Source of the DNA: Flavobacteriia bacterium
GTDB taxonomy: Bacteria; Bacteroidota; Bacteroidia; Flavobacteriales_D; Crocinitomicaceae
Reading direction: 5' to 3'
Assembly (NCBI GenBank): GCA_016183815.1
Contig: JACPDW010000010.1
Span: 310,001 to 374,000, forward strand
Length of the DNA stretch: 64,000 nucleotides
Part shown: in pieces, positions 29,080 to 40,057 of the stretch
Numbering within the stretch: the stretch's first letter is position 1
Layout: each line of letters opens with the position of its first letter
The notes under the pieces: model-generated
The model's database searches: none
Told to the model about the DNA's origin: nothing
Seen by the model: the letters and a program-made list of their open reading frames with translations, nothing else
Position numbers and translations under genes: made by a program

Positions 29080-32000
29080 TTATTTATTCACTTGAATAGG
29101 CAGGGTAGATTTTCCAGCTCCATTTAAAGTTACGTAATAAGTACCATTTGAAAGAGTGCTTAAGTCAATTAAAACCTCATTTGAAGAATTAGTTTCTATT
29201 GAAACAATAACTCTACCTATTTGGTCAATCACTTCAACACTTTTTACTGAACTTAAATCATCTGCTTTAAGGGTAATGAAAGAACTTGTTGGATTTGGGA
29301 ATAATTGAAGATTAGTTAATTGACCTTCGTTAATTCCAGAACAATCCTCGGCGAAAACTGTTACATCGTCAGAGTCTGTACAACCGTTTAATGTACCAGT
29401 AACTGTATAAGTCATTGTATCTGAAACAGTAAATGGAGTGTTATTTAAAATTCCTCCTGTCCATTGATAAACTGTTGCACCAGTTGCTGTCAATGTAACT
29501 TGAGTGCCAATACAAGCAACAACATCATCACCAGCATCAACAGTTGGAATAGGGTTTACAGTTATTAACACATCGTCTGTATCTGTACAACCATTAGTCG
29601 CTTCACCAGTTGCAGTGTAAGTCATTGTTTGCGTTGGAACAAAAGCCACACCATCTTGAACACCGTTGTTCCAAATAAAGTTTGTTCCATTAGAACCAGT
29701 CAAAGTTACAGACTGACCAGCACAAACTGTTTGATCCCCTCCTGCATTAATTGTTCCTGTCATAATAGTAATTACAACTTGATCTGTGCCTGTACATAAA
29801 TTAACGTCGGTTCCAGTTACCGTATAAGTTGCCGTAGCTGAAGGAACAAAAGGCTGTCCATCTATTACACCATTATCCCAATCATAACTAAATGCACCAG
29901 AACCTTGTAATACAACAGACTCTCCAGAACATACACTTACATCTTGACCAGCATTTATTACAGGATTAGGATTTGCTGTGATTATTGTATTTGAAGAAGT
30001 TGCAGAACATCCAGACAACATGGTTGTAACATCAACATTACTTGAAGAACTAACTACTATTGATTGAGTAGTTTCACCAGTTGACCACAAGTAAGAATCT
30101 GCCATTGAAGAAGTTAAAGTAACACTACCACCTTCACAAAAAGTTGTTGAACCACTTGCCGTGATTGAAGGTGAAGTTGCATTAGGATCTGTTAATGTAA
30201 CATCTAACGAAGTTGCTGGGCAGTTGTTTGAGCTTGTGAATTCAAATGTGTAGGTACCAGCTGTCAAACCACTTATTGTATTAACTGCTGGAATTGTATT
30301 CATTGAACCGTTAGTCCAAGTTAGAATACCAGATTCTGATGTATAAATAGAAATACTACCATCAGCTCCTGAACAAGTTGAAGGGTCTGTAAAAGCATCT
30401 AAATTTGTAAACGGATTTTGATTAACCACAACTTCAATACTGTTAGAAGTAGCTGAACATGTGCCGTCAGTATAATTTACATAAATCGAACCACTTGTAC
30501 TAACATCGATACTTTGAGTTGTTGCACCTGTTGACCAAGTTAACCCTGTGGCGATATCAGAAGTCAGTGTGACACTTCCACCATTACAGAAAGTCGTTGA
30601 ACCATTTGCTGTAATTACTGGTGCTGTAACACCTGGATCATTTAAACTTACAGCGACTGTATTAGAAGAACACATATTTCCATTTTCAAAAGAAATAGAA
30701 TACGCTCCTGTAGGTAAATTAGAAATTGTTTGTGGTAAAGTAACATTATTCATAGAACCATTTGTAGCTCCACTCCACGACAATGTTCCAGTTTCTGAAC
30801 CTGTTATTTCAATAGAACCTGTAGATGTTCCACAAGATGTAGGATTTGAAACAGTTCCTAAATTAATGCTTGGATTTGAATTGACTACAACATTGATAGC
30901 TAATGAAGAAGCATTACATCCGTTTTCTTCAGTAGTTACTGTATAAAAATCACCTTGAGAAACTAAGATACTTTGAGTAGTTTCTCCTGTTGACCATGTA
31001 TTATTATTTGCAGAAGAAGAAGTTAAAACAACACTTCCTCCCTCACAAAACGTTGTAGAACCATTTGGCGTGATAATTGGAGTAACCGTATTTGGGTCTG
31101 CAAATGAAGTTTGAATAATATTTGAATTACAGTTTGCTGTAGAAACTAAAGTAAATCCGTAAGTACCTGCTGAAAAGCCACTGATAACGGTTGGAGAACC
31201 ATTAGATGGAACCATTCCATTATTTTGACCAACCCAATAAAAAAGACCAGTTTCTGTTGTGTTTATACTAATTGAGCCATCTGTACCTGAACAAGTTGTT
31301 GGATTACTTGTGCTGGCTATTGATATAATTGGATTAAGATTTTCAGTTACAGCAACTGTATTTGAAGATGCTGTACAACCTCCTTGAGAAAATGTTACAG
31401 AAACCACCATACTACTGCTTACTTCAATTGTTTGTGTAGTTTCTCCTGTTGACCAAATAATATCAGTACCTAAATCAGAAGAAATACTTACACTACCACC
31501 TTCACAAAATGTTGTAGGACCATTTGCAGTAATAACTGGTGTAGTTACACCAGGATCTGCTAAAGAAGCAGAAACAGTATTAGAAGTACAACCATTACCA
31601 TCAACAAAAGTTATATTATATGAACCAGCTGTAAAAATATCTCCAGTAGCAGGTAATGTTTCTACTACAGAACCTGATGACGTACCAGTCCATGAAATAG
31701 TTCCTGTACCATTACCTATAAGTTCAATTGTTCCATCAGAACCTCCACAGGTAGTAGGATTACTCGTGTTTCCAATTGAAACAACAGGTAAAGCATTAAC
31801 TGTTATAGTTAAATCATCAATATCTGTACAACCATTAGCATCTGTACCTATTACTGAGTAGGTAGCCGTTGATACTGGAGTAAAAGAACCACCATTAGGA
31901 ACGCCATTATCCCATATATAAGTTACAGCACCACTAGCATTTAAAGAAACAGATGTTCCAGCACAAATTGAATTGTCTGTCCCTGCGTTTACTGTTGGAA

Positions 32001-33690
32001 GTGGATTAATTGTAATTGTTATTTCATTTGAAATTACACTATTTACTACAGAAGTATAAATCCCAGAAGTCATTACATTAATTGTTTGATTTGTTTCACC
32101 TGCAAGAGGTAAGCCATTTAAATGCCATTGATTACCATTTGCAACAGAAGAAGTTAAAACAATTGTTTCACCTTCACAAGCCATATTATCAGTGTCGTTT
32201 GATGTAATATCAACAGTAGTTAATGTTCCTAAGTATGGACGAACAATAACAGTTTGGAAAAAGTTGAAAGTTTCTAAGTCAGCAAATGCTGCACCATCAA
32301 TACTTGCAAATTGTGAACCAGGCGTGATAATTCCAGTAGAATATCTCAATCCCATATTCTCAGCATCGGTTGATTCCTCAACACCAACAAAATAGGTTCC
32401 TGGAGCTAATATTAAAGGATTTGAATTTAAATCAGTAACTGGAGTAACTATCACAGCATAATTATTAGCTGTAACGAAATCAACTAAATTTTGATCTATA
32501 TCTAAGGCTTGGCTCTGACCAATAAATGTTGTACTTGGCACACCAGCAACTACTTCAGATACTCTTACTGTTACTGTTCCTCCTACTACTCCTGGAGATA
32601 CTGCGTACAATACTGAGTCCAAAACAGTAGGAGTATTGATTTCAAAAGTTTGACCTAAAACAGCACTAGAGTTTAAACCCATTCCTAGAGGAGTACCGTT
32701 TAGATTACCTAAATCTCTAGCGTATTCAATTGGATCCATAACTATATAGGAGTACAATGTATCGTTTGTAGAGTTAGCATCACCTGCTGTTGTTACAAGT
32801 GATTCAACCCAATATGTACCAGCAGCACTTACTGTATAAGTACCAAAGTTAACTGAAGCAGATGATCCTGAAGCTAAATTGCTACCATTTTGATTATAAG
32901 TTTGTATAGGTGTTGTAAAATCAGGGTCTAAATAAATATTTGTTGTAACACTATAATTTGTAATAGTGCTTACCCCATTGTTAGTTACTTCGGATTCTAA
33001 ATTTAAAACTCTATCACCTTGTGGAATAGGAAAAATAGAATATTCATTAATATTAACCATTGAACTTAAACTTGCATCGATAGAAGGTACTGTAACAAGA
33101 GAAATATCATCAACCATCCAAGCATAGTCACAACCATCACCACCATTAGATGCATCACTTAAATACAAAAATCTTATGTAAGTAGAAGCTGGATTTGAAG
33201 CAATTGCAGCACTAATATCAATAGAAATTATTTGTGGATTGTCCGACATGTCATTATCTGCATAAGTAGCATTTTGTTCAAAATCAGTCCAGTTTGTATT
33301 ATCTGTACTTATTTGAACAAATATTTGTCCAGTCCATTTTCTATACATACTTTCAAAGTTTAGTATAACGTTTGGCGTAGCCGACAAATCTATTGGATTA
33401 GCATTAGTAATCCATGCCGATTGATTTAATGAACAAAGCAAGTCAGAATCAAACAAAGCAAATCCATTAGCAACAGTTGTTGAAGTTATTCCAGGTATAG
33501 GATAAGTTCCACTTGGCACTGCTGTTCCTATTACCCAGTTATCTGTATTTCCTGCATTGTTTCCGATAGTCCAGTCAGCGGGGTTTGAAAAATCATTGGT
33601 AAAAACCACCGTCTGACCAAAAGATAAGAAACTAAACCCACATATCAAGGAAGTGATAAAGAGTTTTTTCCATGTACTTTTTTTAATCAT
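29080..33690 (-). CDS. Large T9SS-secreted multi-repeat (Ig-like) protein
   Basis: 1536 aa; repeated TTFCEGGSVTLTSS...WSTGETTQSI modules; C-terminal LFPNPTSSFITLKADD...YYVTLNGAGKSTLPIQVNK. Confidence 0.87.
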   Translation of the reverse strand: MIKKSTWKKLFITSLICGFSFLSFGQTVVFTNDFSNPADWTIGNNAGNTDNWVIGTAVPSGTYPIPGITSTTVANGFALFDSDLLCSLNQSAWITNANPIDLSATPNVILNFESMYRKWTGQIFVQISTDNTNWTDFEQNATYADNDMSDNPQIISIDISAAIASNPASTYIRFLYLSDASNGGDGCDYAWMVDDISLVTVPSIDASLSSMVNINEYSIFPIPQGDRVLNLESEVTNNGVSTITNYSVTTNIYLDPDFTTPIQTYNQNGSNLASGSSASVNFGTYTVSAAGTYWVESLVTTAGDANSTNDTLYSYIVMDPIEYARDLGNLNGTPLGMGLNSSAVLGQTFEINTPTVLDSVLYAVSPGVVGGTVTVRVSEVVAGVPSTTFIGQSQALDIDQNLVDFVTANNYAVIVTPVTDLNSNPLILAPGTYFVGVEESTDAENMGLRYSTGIITPGSQFASIDGAAFADLETFNFFQTVIVRPYLGTLTTVDITSNDTDNMACEGETIVLTSSVANGNQWHLNGLPLAGETNQTINVMTSGIYTSVVNSVISNEITITINPLPTVNAGTDNSICAGTSVSLNASGAVTYIWDNGVPNGGSFTPVSTATYSVIGTDANGCTDIDDLTITVNALPVVSIGNTSNPTTCGGSDGTIELIGNGTGTISWTGTSSGSVVETLPATGDIFTAGSYNITFVDGNGCTSNTVSASLADPGVTTPVITANGPTTFCEGGSVSISSDLGTDIIWSTGETTQTIEVSSSMVVSVTFSQGGCTASSNTVAVTENLNPIISIASTSNPTTCSGTDGSISINTTETGLFYWVGQNNGMVPSNGSPTVISGFSAGTYGFTLVSTANCNSNIIQTSFADPNTVTPIITPNGSTTFCEGGSVVLTSSSANNNTWSTGETTQSILVSQGDFYTVTTEENGCNASSLAINVVVNSNPSINLGTVSNPTSCGTSTGSIEITGSETGTLSWSGATNGSMNNVTLPQTISNLPTGAYSISFENGNMCSSNTVAVSLNDPGVTAPVITANGSTTFCNGGSVTLTSDIATGLTWSTGATTQSIDVSTSGSIYVNYTDGTCSATSNSIEVVVNQNPFTNLDAFTDPSTCSGADGSISIYTSESGILTWTNGSMNTIPAVNTISGLTAGTYTFEFTSSNNCPATSLDVTLTDPNATSPSITASGSTTFCEGGSVTLTSSMADSYLWSTGETTQSIVVSSSSNVDVTTMLSGCSATSSNTIITANPNPVINAGQDVSVCSGESVVLQGSGAFSYDWDNGVIDGQPFVPSATATYTVTGTDVNLCTGTDQVVITIMTGTINAGGDQTVCAGQSVTLTGSNGTNFIWNNGVQDGVAFVPTQTMTYTATGEATNGCTDTDDVLITVNPIPTVDAGDDVVACIGTQVTLTATGATVYQWTGGILNNTPFTVSDTMTYTVTGTLNGCTDSDDVTVFAEDCSGINEGQLTNLQLFPNPTSSFITLKADDLSSVKSVEVIDQIGRVIVSIETNSSNEVLIDLSTLSNGTYYVTLNGAGKSTLPIQVNK

Positions 33691-33868
33691 AGTTATTAAT
33701 TTAATTTACAAAATTTTTTATTCAAGGCGTAAATTTACAAAAGTTAAATGAATAAAAAAAATAATTTTTTGTTTGTTTTGAGAATCTTTCATATTACCAC
33801 ACTAATTTTGTTAAATATTTAACATAAATAGTTGTGTTAAGTTATTAATATTCAAATTATTTAAATAC

Positions 33869-34636
33869 TTAAACTGTTTCTTCTGAGAAGATAAATTTTT
33901 TAATAACTTTCCAACTGTTTACTTTATCCTCTAAAAAACTCATATGAGAAGTATGTGATATTGTATAAACAGTTATGATATTTTTCAAACTTTTTAATTC
34001 TTTCTCTGTAATTAATTGGTCATAAAATCCATGAATAACACTAATATTTTCTTTTATTGATAGAATAAATGTACTTTCATCAGCTCTATTTTTCATCAGA
34101 GATAAATATAAAACAATGGTTTCCAAATCACAATTTTGTGCTTTTTTAATTAAGTCAAAAACATATGGTTTTAAACGATTCTTTTCCATAAAAAGCAGAG
34201 GAATACTTTCTCTGATAAATGTTTTTTTGTTTTCTCTAACCAATAAAATAGCTTTTTCACGTTTTAGTTTTCTTTCTATAGAATCACCTAAAAAATGTGA
34301 ATGATAAAATATTAATTTCCCAGGATTTTTTAATAGTTTACGTAATTCTATGCCAATATAAGCACCTAAAGAATGACCAATAATATCAATTGTATTAGTT
34401 TTTTCAGTAGATAATTCAGGACAGTTTATTAATATATATTTCGCCACATCGCTTAGACTTTTCATAGATAAATTACAAATGGAACACCCATGTCCAGGCA
34501 AATCGATAAGAATTTTAGTATAATTTAATTTTTCTAATGGGAAATTTTTCCATATTGATAAGTCTTCTAGGAATCCATGAATAAAAACTACTATTTTTCC
34601 ATTTCCATAAATTTCATAATTCAGTTTTTTCATCAA
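33869..34636 (-). CDS. Alpha/beta hydrolase
   Basis: VVFIHGFLEDLSIWKNF, DIIGHSLGAYIGIEL. Confidence 0.88.
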   Translation of the reverse strand: MMKKLNYEIYGNGKIVVFIHGFLEDLSIWKNFPLEKLNYTKILIDLPGHGCSICNLSMKSLSDVAKYILINCPELSTEKTNTIDIIGHSLGAYIGIELRKLLKNPGKLIFYHSHFLGDSIERKLKREKAILLVRENKKTFIRESIPLLFMEKNRLKPYVFDLIKKAQNCDLETIVLYLSLMKNRADESTFILSIKENISVIHGFYDQLITEKELKSLKNIITVYTISHTSHMSFLEDKVNSWKVIKKFIFSEETV

Positions 34637-36164
34637 CAGTTGAATTTTTTATTTTTTGAATCAATAATTTTGAATCAACAAAATGAAAGGCCGTAACAAA
34701 AGCCCCAACACAAGTGCCTAAAATCCCATGAAAAATTAGATTCTGACCTGTTAAAAAGAGATTGGGTATTTTTGTTTTGGAATTTATCATGGTAGAAGTT
34801 GGAAAATTAGAGTTTTTTAAAATCCCGTAACACGAACCGTTGCTTGTTCCTACATAATCCCTAAAAGTTAGAGGTGTTGCACTGTATATATTTAATATAT
34901 TGTCTTTGATTTCTGGAAGAATCTGAATTACTTTTTTCAAAACCTGTTGTTCTTTAATTTCTTTAAACTCTTGATACTCTTGACCTCTATCTTTTTTATC
35001 AAAAGCAAGATTCTTAGACTTTGACCATTTTTCTACCTCCTCGAAGGACATATAAGCCATTATAGTTAAAACATCAATGTATTCTTTGTTTTTTGATGAT
35101 ACAGAGGCACTAATATACAATGAAAGAGGCCAATCTTTGCCTGAATAGTTTACAGATTCCCAAACATCGTCAACAAAATAGGGATATAAGTTGTAATTAA
35201 AGTACTTTACAGATTTTTCTTTTAAGGTCAATTGAACTAAAAAACATGATTGTGTATTTGCAAGGTTTTTAATTCTTTTTACATAAGCACTTAAAAATCT
35301 ATTTTCACCAAAAATATCAATTGTCAAAGTAGGATGAAGATTTGAAATGAAGTTTTTTGCTGAAAATGTCTTTCCTGACGAACAATTTACATTAGTAAGA
35401 AAACCTTTTTCACTATAATTTGCAGAAATGACCTCTTGATGCTTAAGAATTTTTCCTCCATATTTTCGTATTACTTTCGCCAATTCTTTAGCAACTTGAG
35501 AACTACCATCAACAAAACGATAACTACCTGTTAAATTACTGTTCAGAATTAAAGCTAGAACATACAAAGGTGTTTTATCTTTAACACCTGCATATAAAAG
35601 ATTGTTTCCAGCTAAAACATTTTGAAGTCTTATATTGGAAGTTAAACTTTGAATGTATTCAGCTGCGTTAATTTCAAGAATTTCTTGATTGGAAAAATAA
35701 TTTTGACTACTCTCTATTTCCAAATTATAAAAAGGAAAAAAAAGACAGATTTCTTTTATTTTTTTACAAAAAGTTAAAATAGCATTTTCTTCTTCAGGAA
35801 AAAATTGAATTAATGTATTAATAAATTGCTCATATCCTTGTGCATATGGTATTTTTGATCCATCTGGAAAAATAATAAGGTCGAAACATTCTTGATTTAA
35901 TCGTTTTAATTTCAAATTGTCCAAAATCTCTAAGTATTTGAAATAATGATACAAATTTCCCCCTTCATCTAAACTACCAACATAATGAACACCAGTATCA
36001 AAAATTCTTTTTTCTCTTGAAAAAACCTGTAAATTTCCGCCCAGTTGATGATTTTTTTCCAGAACAAGTATAGAAAACCCTTCTTTAGCTAAAATACAAG
36101 CGGTGGACAAGCCACCCATTCCGCTTCCAATTATTATAAAATCATATACTACTTCACTTTTCAT
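34614..36164 (-). CDS. NAD(P)/FAD-dependent oxidoreductase (phytoene desaturase/retinol saturase-like)
   Basis: DFIIIGSGMGGLSTACILAKEGFSILVLEKNHQLGGN. Confidence 0.88.
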   Translation of the reverse strand: MKSEVVYDFIIIGSGMGGLSTACILAKEGFSILVLEKNHQLGGNLQVFSREKRIFDTGVHYVGSLDEGGNLYHYFKYLEILDNLKLKRLNQECFDLIIFPDGSKIPYAQGYEQFINTLIQFFPEEENAILTFCKKIKEICLFFPFYNLEIESSQNYFSNQEILEINAAEYIQSLTSNIRLQNVLAGNNLLYAGVKDKTPLYVLALILNSNLTGSYRFVDGSSQVAKELAKVIRKYGGKILKHQEVISANYSEKGFLTNVNCSSGKTFSAKNFISNLHPTLTIDIFGENRFLSAYVKRIKNLANTQSCFLVQLTLKEKSVKYFNYNLYPYFVDDVWESVNYSGKDWPLSLYISASVSSKNKEYIDVLTIMAYMSFEEVEKWSKSKNLAFDKKDRGQEYQEFKEIKEQQVLKKVIQILPEIKDNILNIYSATPLTFRDYVGTSNGSCYGILKNSNFPTSTMINSKTKIPNLFLTGQNLIFHGILGTCVGAFVTAFHFVDSKLLIQKIKNSTVDEKTEL

Positions 36165-39100
36165 TTTTTCAAAATAAATAATACGTTTGACGTATTTGAA
36201 GAGTGAGATATCATATCTACTTGAAGAGAATGAATTTTGGCTAAATTAAAAATAAATTCTTTAGAGATAAAATGAAACTCATGTTTTTTCTTGTTAAATG
36301 AAAAAATTTTAGTAGAAAGTATTTCGGAGCGTTCTGTGTTTTTATGTTTTTCTTTTAAATCAATAATACCCTCTCTAATTAATATCAAACCATTGTTTTC
36401 TAGATTTTGAAAGGCTTTTGTTAAAATTTCTATTTGATTTTTTTCAGTTAAATAATGTAAAACATCTAAAAACAAATACACTTCACTTTTTGGAACAATG
36501 TTTTGAGAAAGGTCCATACATTCAAAATTTAAATTTTCATTTTTATCGTGAATATTTTTTGCTATTTGTATTTTTTCTTCATCATAATCATACGCAAAAA
36601 TTTTTCTATTTGGATTTACAAAGTGTAAAAACAAGTCGAGATAACCATAACCACAACCAAAATCAACAATCGTTTTATCTCCGATTAATTCATTGTAAAA
36701 TTCATAATTCTTTTTTTCCAATTTCCATTTTATTTTAACATACCATTCAATTATCGGACTTTTAAATAAATACGCTCTTAAAATTCTATGATAAAGGTAG
36801 TCAACGTCCTTTTTTTCAATATCAAATTGTTCTAGTTCTTCTTTAAAATATTGGGTTATTTTTTTTGTTCGGTCTCTTAAATCAAATACAAATCTTGAAT
36901 CATTGGCTTCAATTTTTGGTAAAATTTTCAAGTTTAATTCTCCTGATTTAATTTGCATGTCTTTTTTAGACACCACATCATACGCACCTTGAATAAGAAT
37001 GGGTTGAATACTACATTTTAACTGTTCTGCTAACCAAAAAGCCCCTTTATGAAAACGACCTAATTGACCAGTTTTTGAACGAGTACCTTCGGGGAAAATC
37101 ACTAGAGAATAACCTTCATTGAAATTTTTTTGTACTTCTTCTAAATTTTTATCTGAGCCGTCATGTGCATAAATATATCCCGCTTTTCGAACTAAAAAGC
37201 CAAATAACGGTGAATAATACACCCATTTTTTAACCATTATAATAATTTTAGGGCTTAACATCAACATCAATAAAATATCTAGAAAGGATGCATGGTTTGC
37301 AATAATTATTCCTGGTTTTGATAAATCTAAGTTTTCTTTCCCTTGAATACTTTTTTTGACGTGAATACCAAAATAAATAACAGATTTTGCCAATTTAGAA
37401 ATAGTAAAATTGATGATTTTCTTTTTATTTATAGATGGAATAGGTAAAATGCTAACAATCAATAAAAATGGATAAAGCAACAAACAACCAGAAATAAAAT
37501 ATAAGTATAGTATAATAGTAAAAAGTCCTACAAAAAAAGTTAAGGGAGCTTGTTTTTCTTTTTTTCTTTTTCCCAACCACCATTCAAAAAGATGAGGTTG
37601 TATAAAAACAGACACAAAATAAATGATGGCCAATCCCAACACACTTATTAATGCAATTGAATGAATAGCAGGATGTTTAGCGAAAAAAAACACTCCTGTC
37701 CCGATAATCGTTGTTAAAACAGAAAGAAAAATGGCTGATTGATAGCTTTTTAATACAGGCGAATTGAATTTATATTTTTGTAATAACCCATCTGTTACAA
37801 AAATACTATAATCATCACCTAAACCAAAAATTATTGTACTGATTAAGATATTTACAAAGTTAAATGGAATCTTTAATAAATACATTACAGAAATTATGAG
37901 TAACCAACTAATAATCATCGGTAAAAAAGAAAATATTGCTAATTCAATTCTCCCATAAACAACTAATAAAGAAACAAATACAAGAATTGATGCAAAATAA
38001 AAAAGAGTGGAAAAATCAGTTTGAACGTCTTTTAATAAAGAGGAACTAAAATCAGCTCTATCGATAAGGTGAATATTCGGCTTATTTTTGAAAACGTTTT
38101 TTAACTCGTTCACTTTTTGTTTATCCAAACTTACACTAGTTATAAATGAAGTAGAATTTTTATTTTTTATTATAAAATTCGACAATCCAGCATCTTTTAA
38201 AACAGTAGAATTTATCTCATTGCATGAAAAATTAGGATTAAAAATTTGTCTTTTAAAAGATGAAAAAGAAGCTACATTAAAATTTTGTTTTTCAGCTTGA
38301 AGAGTAAAGTCTTTCCAAAACAAGTCTTTTTTGTTTTTCCAAAAGGAATTCCATTGATTTTGTGCATTTAAAATTTGTTTATCTGAAAAATAGAATGGAG
38401 CTAATGAAATAACCTCATCAATTTTTAATTCCTCTTTTCTACTAATAAGGTTTTGATATAATAAAAAATTATCTTGAGCTGCCTGATTAAAGTCTTTGTT
38501 TTCAGTTAATATAAATATTTTTTTGTGTCGAGAGGGATGAATTCCAGTAAAATTCAATTCTTTTGTTTTAAGTGCTTCTGTATGGTAACTCAAGTGATTT
38601 AAATCTGAATCAAATTTTGGGTTTGCTAAAAACATACTGCCAATTATTAGTATAAATAATGGTAAAACGGCTTTTTTGCCCCATTTTTTCTGAGCAAAAC
38701 GATCAAATAATAAACCTAAATTACTTGTTTTTTCACTAAATTTAAAACGAAGGTGGGTTAATATTACTGGTAAAAAAACAACATTAAAAAAAGCTGTTCC
38801 CAATAAACAAAAAACAGCAAAAAATCCTAGTTCTTGTAAAAAAGTCGAAGAAGTAAAACACAAAGCAGCAAAAGCTGCAACCGTAGTAAAACTACCAACA
38901 AACATTGGAAAAACAATCTCTTTTACTGTTTTTTCTATTGATAAACAATGCTTTAGGTGTGTAAAAAAATGAAAGGAGTAATCCAACACAATTCCAAATA
39001 ATATAGCTGAAACAGAAAGAGAAAGTGCAGAAACTTCTTTTTTAAAACTATACAACATAAAAACACCCAAAACTGCACCGAATAATGGACCCAAAATAAA

Positions 39101-39979
39101 CAAAAATGGAATTAGAAGATTTCGATAGTAGAATATCAAAAGGGCTAAAATCAAGGAAATACTAACACATAAGGTTAAGAGATTGTCTTTGTTAATTTGT
39201 TTTGCATTGTCGTTTGCAATTAAAAAGGTTCCGAAATAATCCCATTTATTCAATCGATTGTTTTTATTGAATTGAGCACTTAATTCATCTAATTGATTCC
39301 TCAATAAGGTAGCTTTTTCTTTGTTATTACTATCAAAAGAAAGTTCGGCAAAAAAAAGAATTTTGCTTTTCTTGTCTTTAAATAAAATTCCGTTTTCATT
39401 TTCGTAGTTGGAATTTTTGTTTGTTGTTTGAAATGATTGAATATAAGTCCAATACCAAGATAAAGGGTCTGATGAAATGAATTTTTGTAAAAAAACAGCT
39501 TGTACTCCGTTTAGTTGAGTTTTACTTTTTTCCAAAGCAATTTTAATGCTATCTGGATGCAAATGTTGTTCTAATTTTTGATACTGATTTTCATTCCAAA
39601 AAATGGGATTGTTTTTTTGCCAAAAAGAAATAAAAAAAGAATTGTTCTCGCCTGTATATAATTGAAAATTGTTTAAATAAGATTTGGTGCTATTTTGAAT
39701 AGTCTTTGTAACTTCTTGAAGTAATGAATCTGGGTCTTGATTTTTTTTATATTCGATTGAAAAAATTACTTGTTTATTAAACTTTGAATTTTTTAACCAA
39801 GTATTAATTTTTTTATATTCTTTTTTTTGTGGAAATACTGAATAAATATCATTATTAATTTTTAATTGGAATCCAAAATATCCAAAAACAAACAATAATA
39901 TTCCTAGTAAGGAATAAAAAAGTAATCTTTTGTTTACAAAAAAAGAATATATCTTTGAAAAAATATTCACCCTATTCAA
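36161..39979 (-). CDS. Trifunctional MMPL transporter / lysophospholipid acyltransferase / SAM-dependent methyltransferase
   Basis: RND/MMPL TM domains; NHASFLDILLM and FPEGTRSKTGQLGRFHKGAF (PlsC-like); VDFGCGYGYLDLFLH (SAM-MT). Confidence 0.88.
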   Translation of the reverse strand: MNRVNIFSKIYSFFVNKRLLFYSLLGILLFVFGYFGFQLKINNDIYSVFPQKKEYKKINTWLKNSKFNKQVIFSIEYKKNQDPDSLLQEVTKTIQNSTKSYLNNFQLYTGENNSFFISFWQKNNPIFWNENQYQKLEQHLHPDSIKIALEKSKTQLNGVQAVFLQKFISSDPLSWYWTYIQSFQTTNKNSNYENENGILFKDKKSKILFFAELSFDSNNKEKATLLRNQLDELSAQFNKNNRLNKWDYFGTFLIANDNAKQINKDNLLTLCVSISLILALLIFYYRNLLIPFLFILGPLFGAVLGVFMLYSFKKEVSALSLSVSAILFGIVLDYSFHFFTHLKHCLSIEKTVKEIVFPMFVGSFTTVAAFAALCFTSSTFLQELGFFAVFCLLGTAFFNVVFLPVILTHLRFKFSEKTSNLGLLFDRFAQKKWGKKAVLPLFILIIGSMFLANPKFDSDLNHLSYHTEALKTKELNFTGIHPSRHKKIFILTENKDFNQAAQDNFLLYQNLISRKEELKIDEVISLAPFYFSDKQILNAQNQWNSFWKNKKDLFWKDFTLQAEKQNFNVASFSSFKRQIFNPNFSCNEINSTVLKDAGLSNFIIKNKNSTSFITSVSLDKQKVNELKNVFKNKPNIHLIDRADFSSSLLKDVQTDFSTLFYFASILVFVSLLVVYGRIELAIFSFLPMIISWLLIISVMYLLKIPFNFVNILISTIIFGLGDDYSIFVTDGLLQKYKFNSPVLKSYQSAIFLSVLTTIIGTGVFFFAKHPAIHSIALISVLGLAIIYFVSVFIQPHLFEWWLGKRKKEKQAPLTFFVGLFTIILYLYFISGCLLLYPFLLIVSILPIPSINKKKIINFTISKLAKSVIYFGIHVKKSIQGKENLDLSKPGIIIANHASFLDILLMLMLSPKIIIMVKKWVYYSPLFGFLVRKAGYIYAHDGSDKNLEEVQKNFNEGYSLVIFPEGTRSKTGQLGRFHKGAFWLAEQLKCSIQPILIQGAYDVVSKKDMQIKSGELNLKILPKIEANDSRFVFDLRDRTKKITQYFKEELEQFDIEKKDVDYLYHRILRAYLFKSPIIEWYVKIKWKLEKKNYEFYNELIGDKTIVDFGCGYGYLDLFLHFVNPNRKIFAYDYDEEKIQIAKNIHDKNENLNFECMDLSQNIVPKSEVYLFLDVLHYLTEKNQIEILTKAFQNLENNGLILIREGIIDLKEKHKNTERSEILSTKIFSFNKKKHEFHFISKEFIFNLAKIHSLQVDMISHSSNTSNVLFILKK

Positions 39980-40057
39980 TTATTCAAAAAATTAAAAAAG
40001 TTGATTACAAAATGTTTCTAGTAAAAAAAACAAAATTAACAAATCTATTTTAATAGA

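Noticed and set aside
29950-31950. Regularly spaced repeats considered as CRISPR
   Set aside because: Spacing is about 455 bp and the repeats are in-frame protein modules of the T9SS gene.
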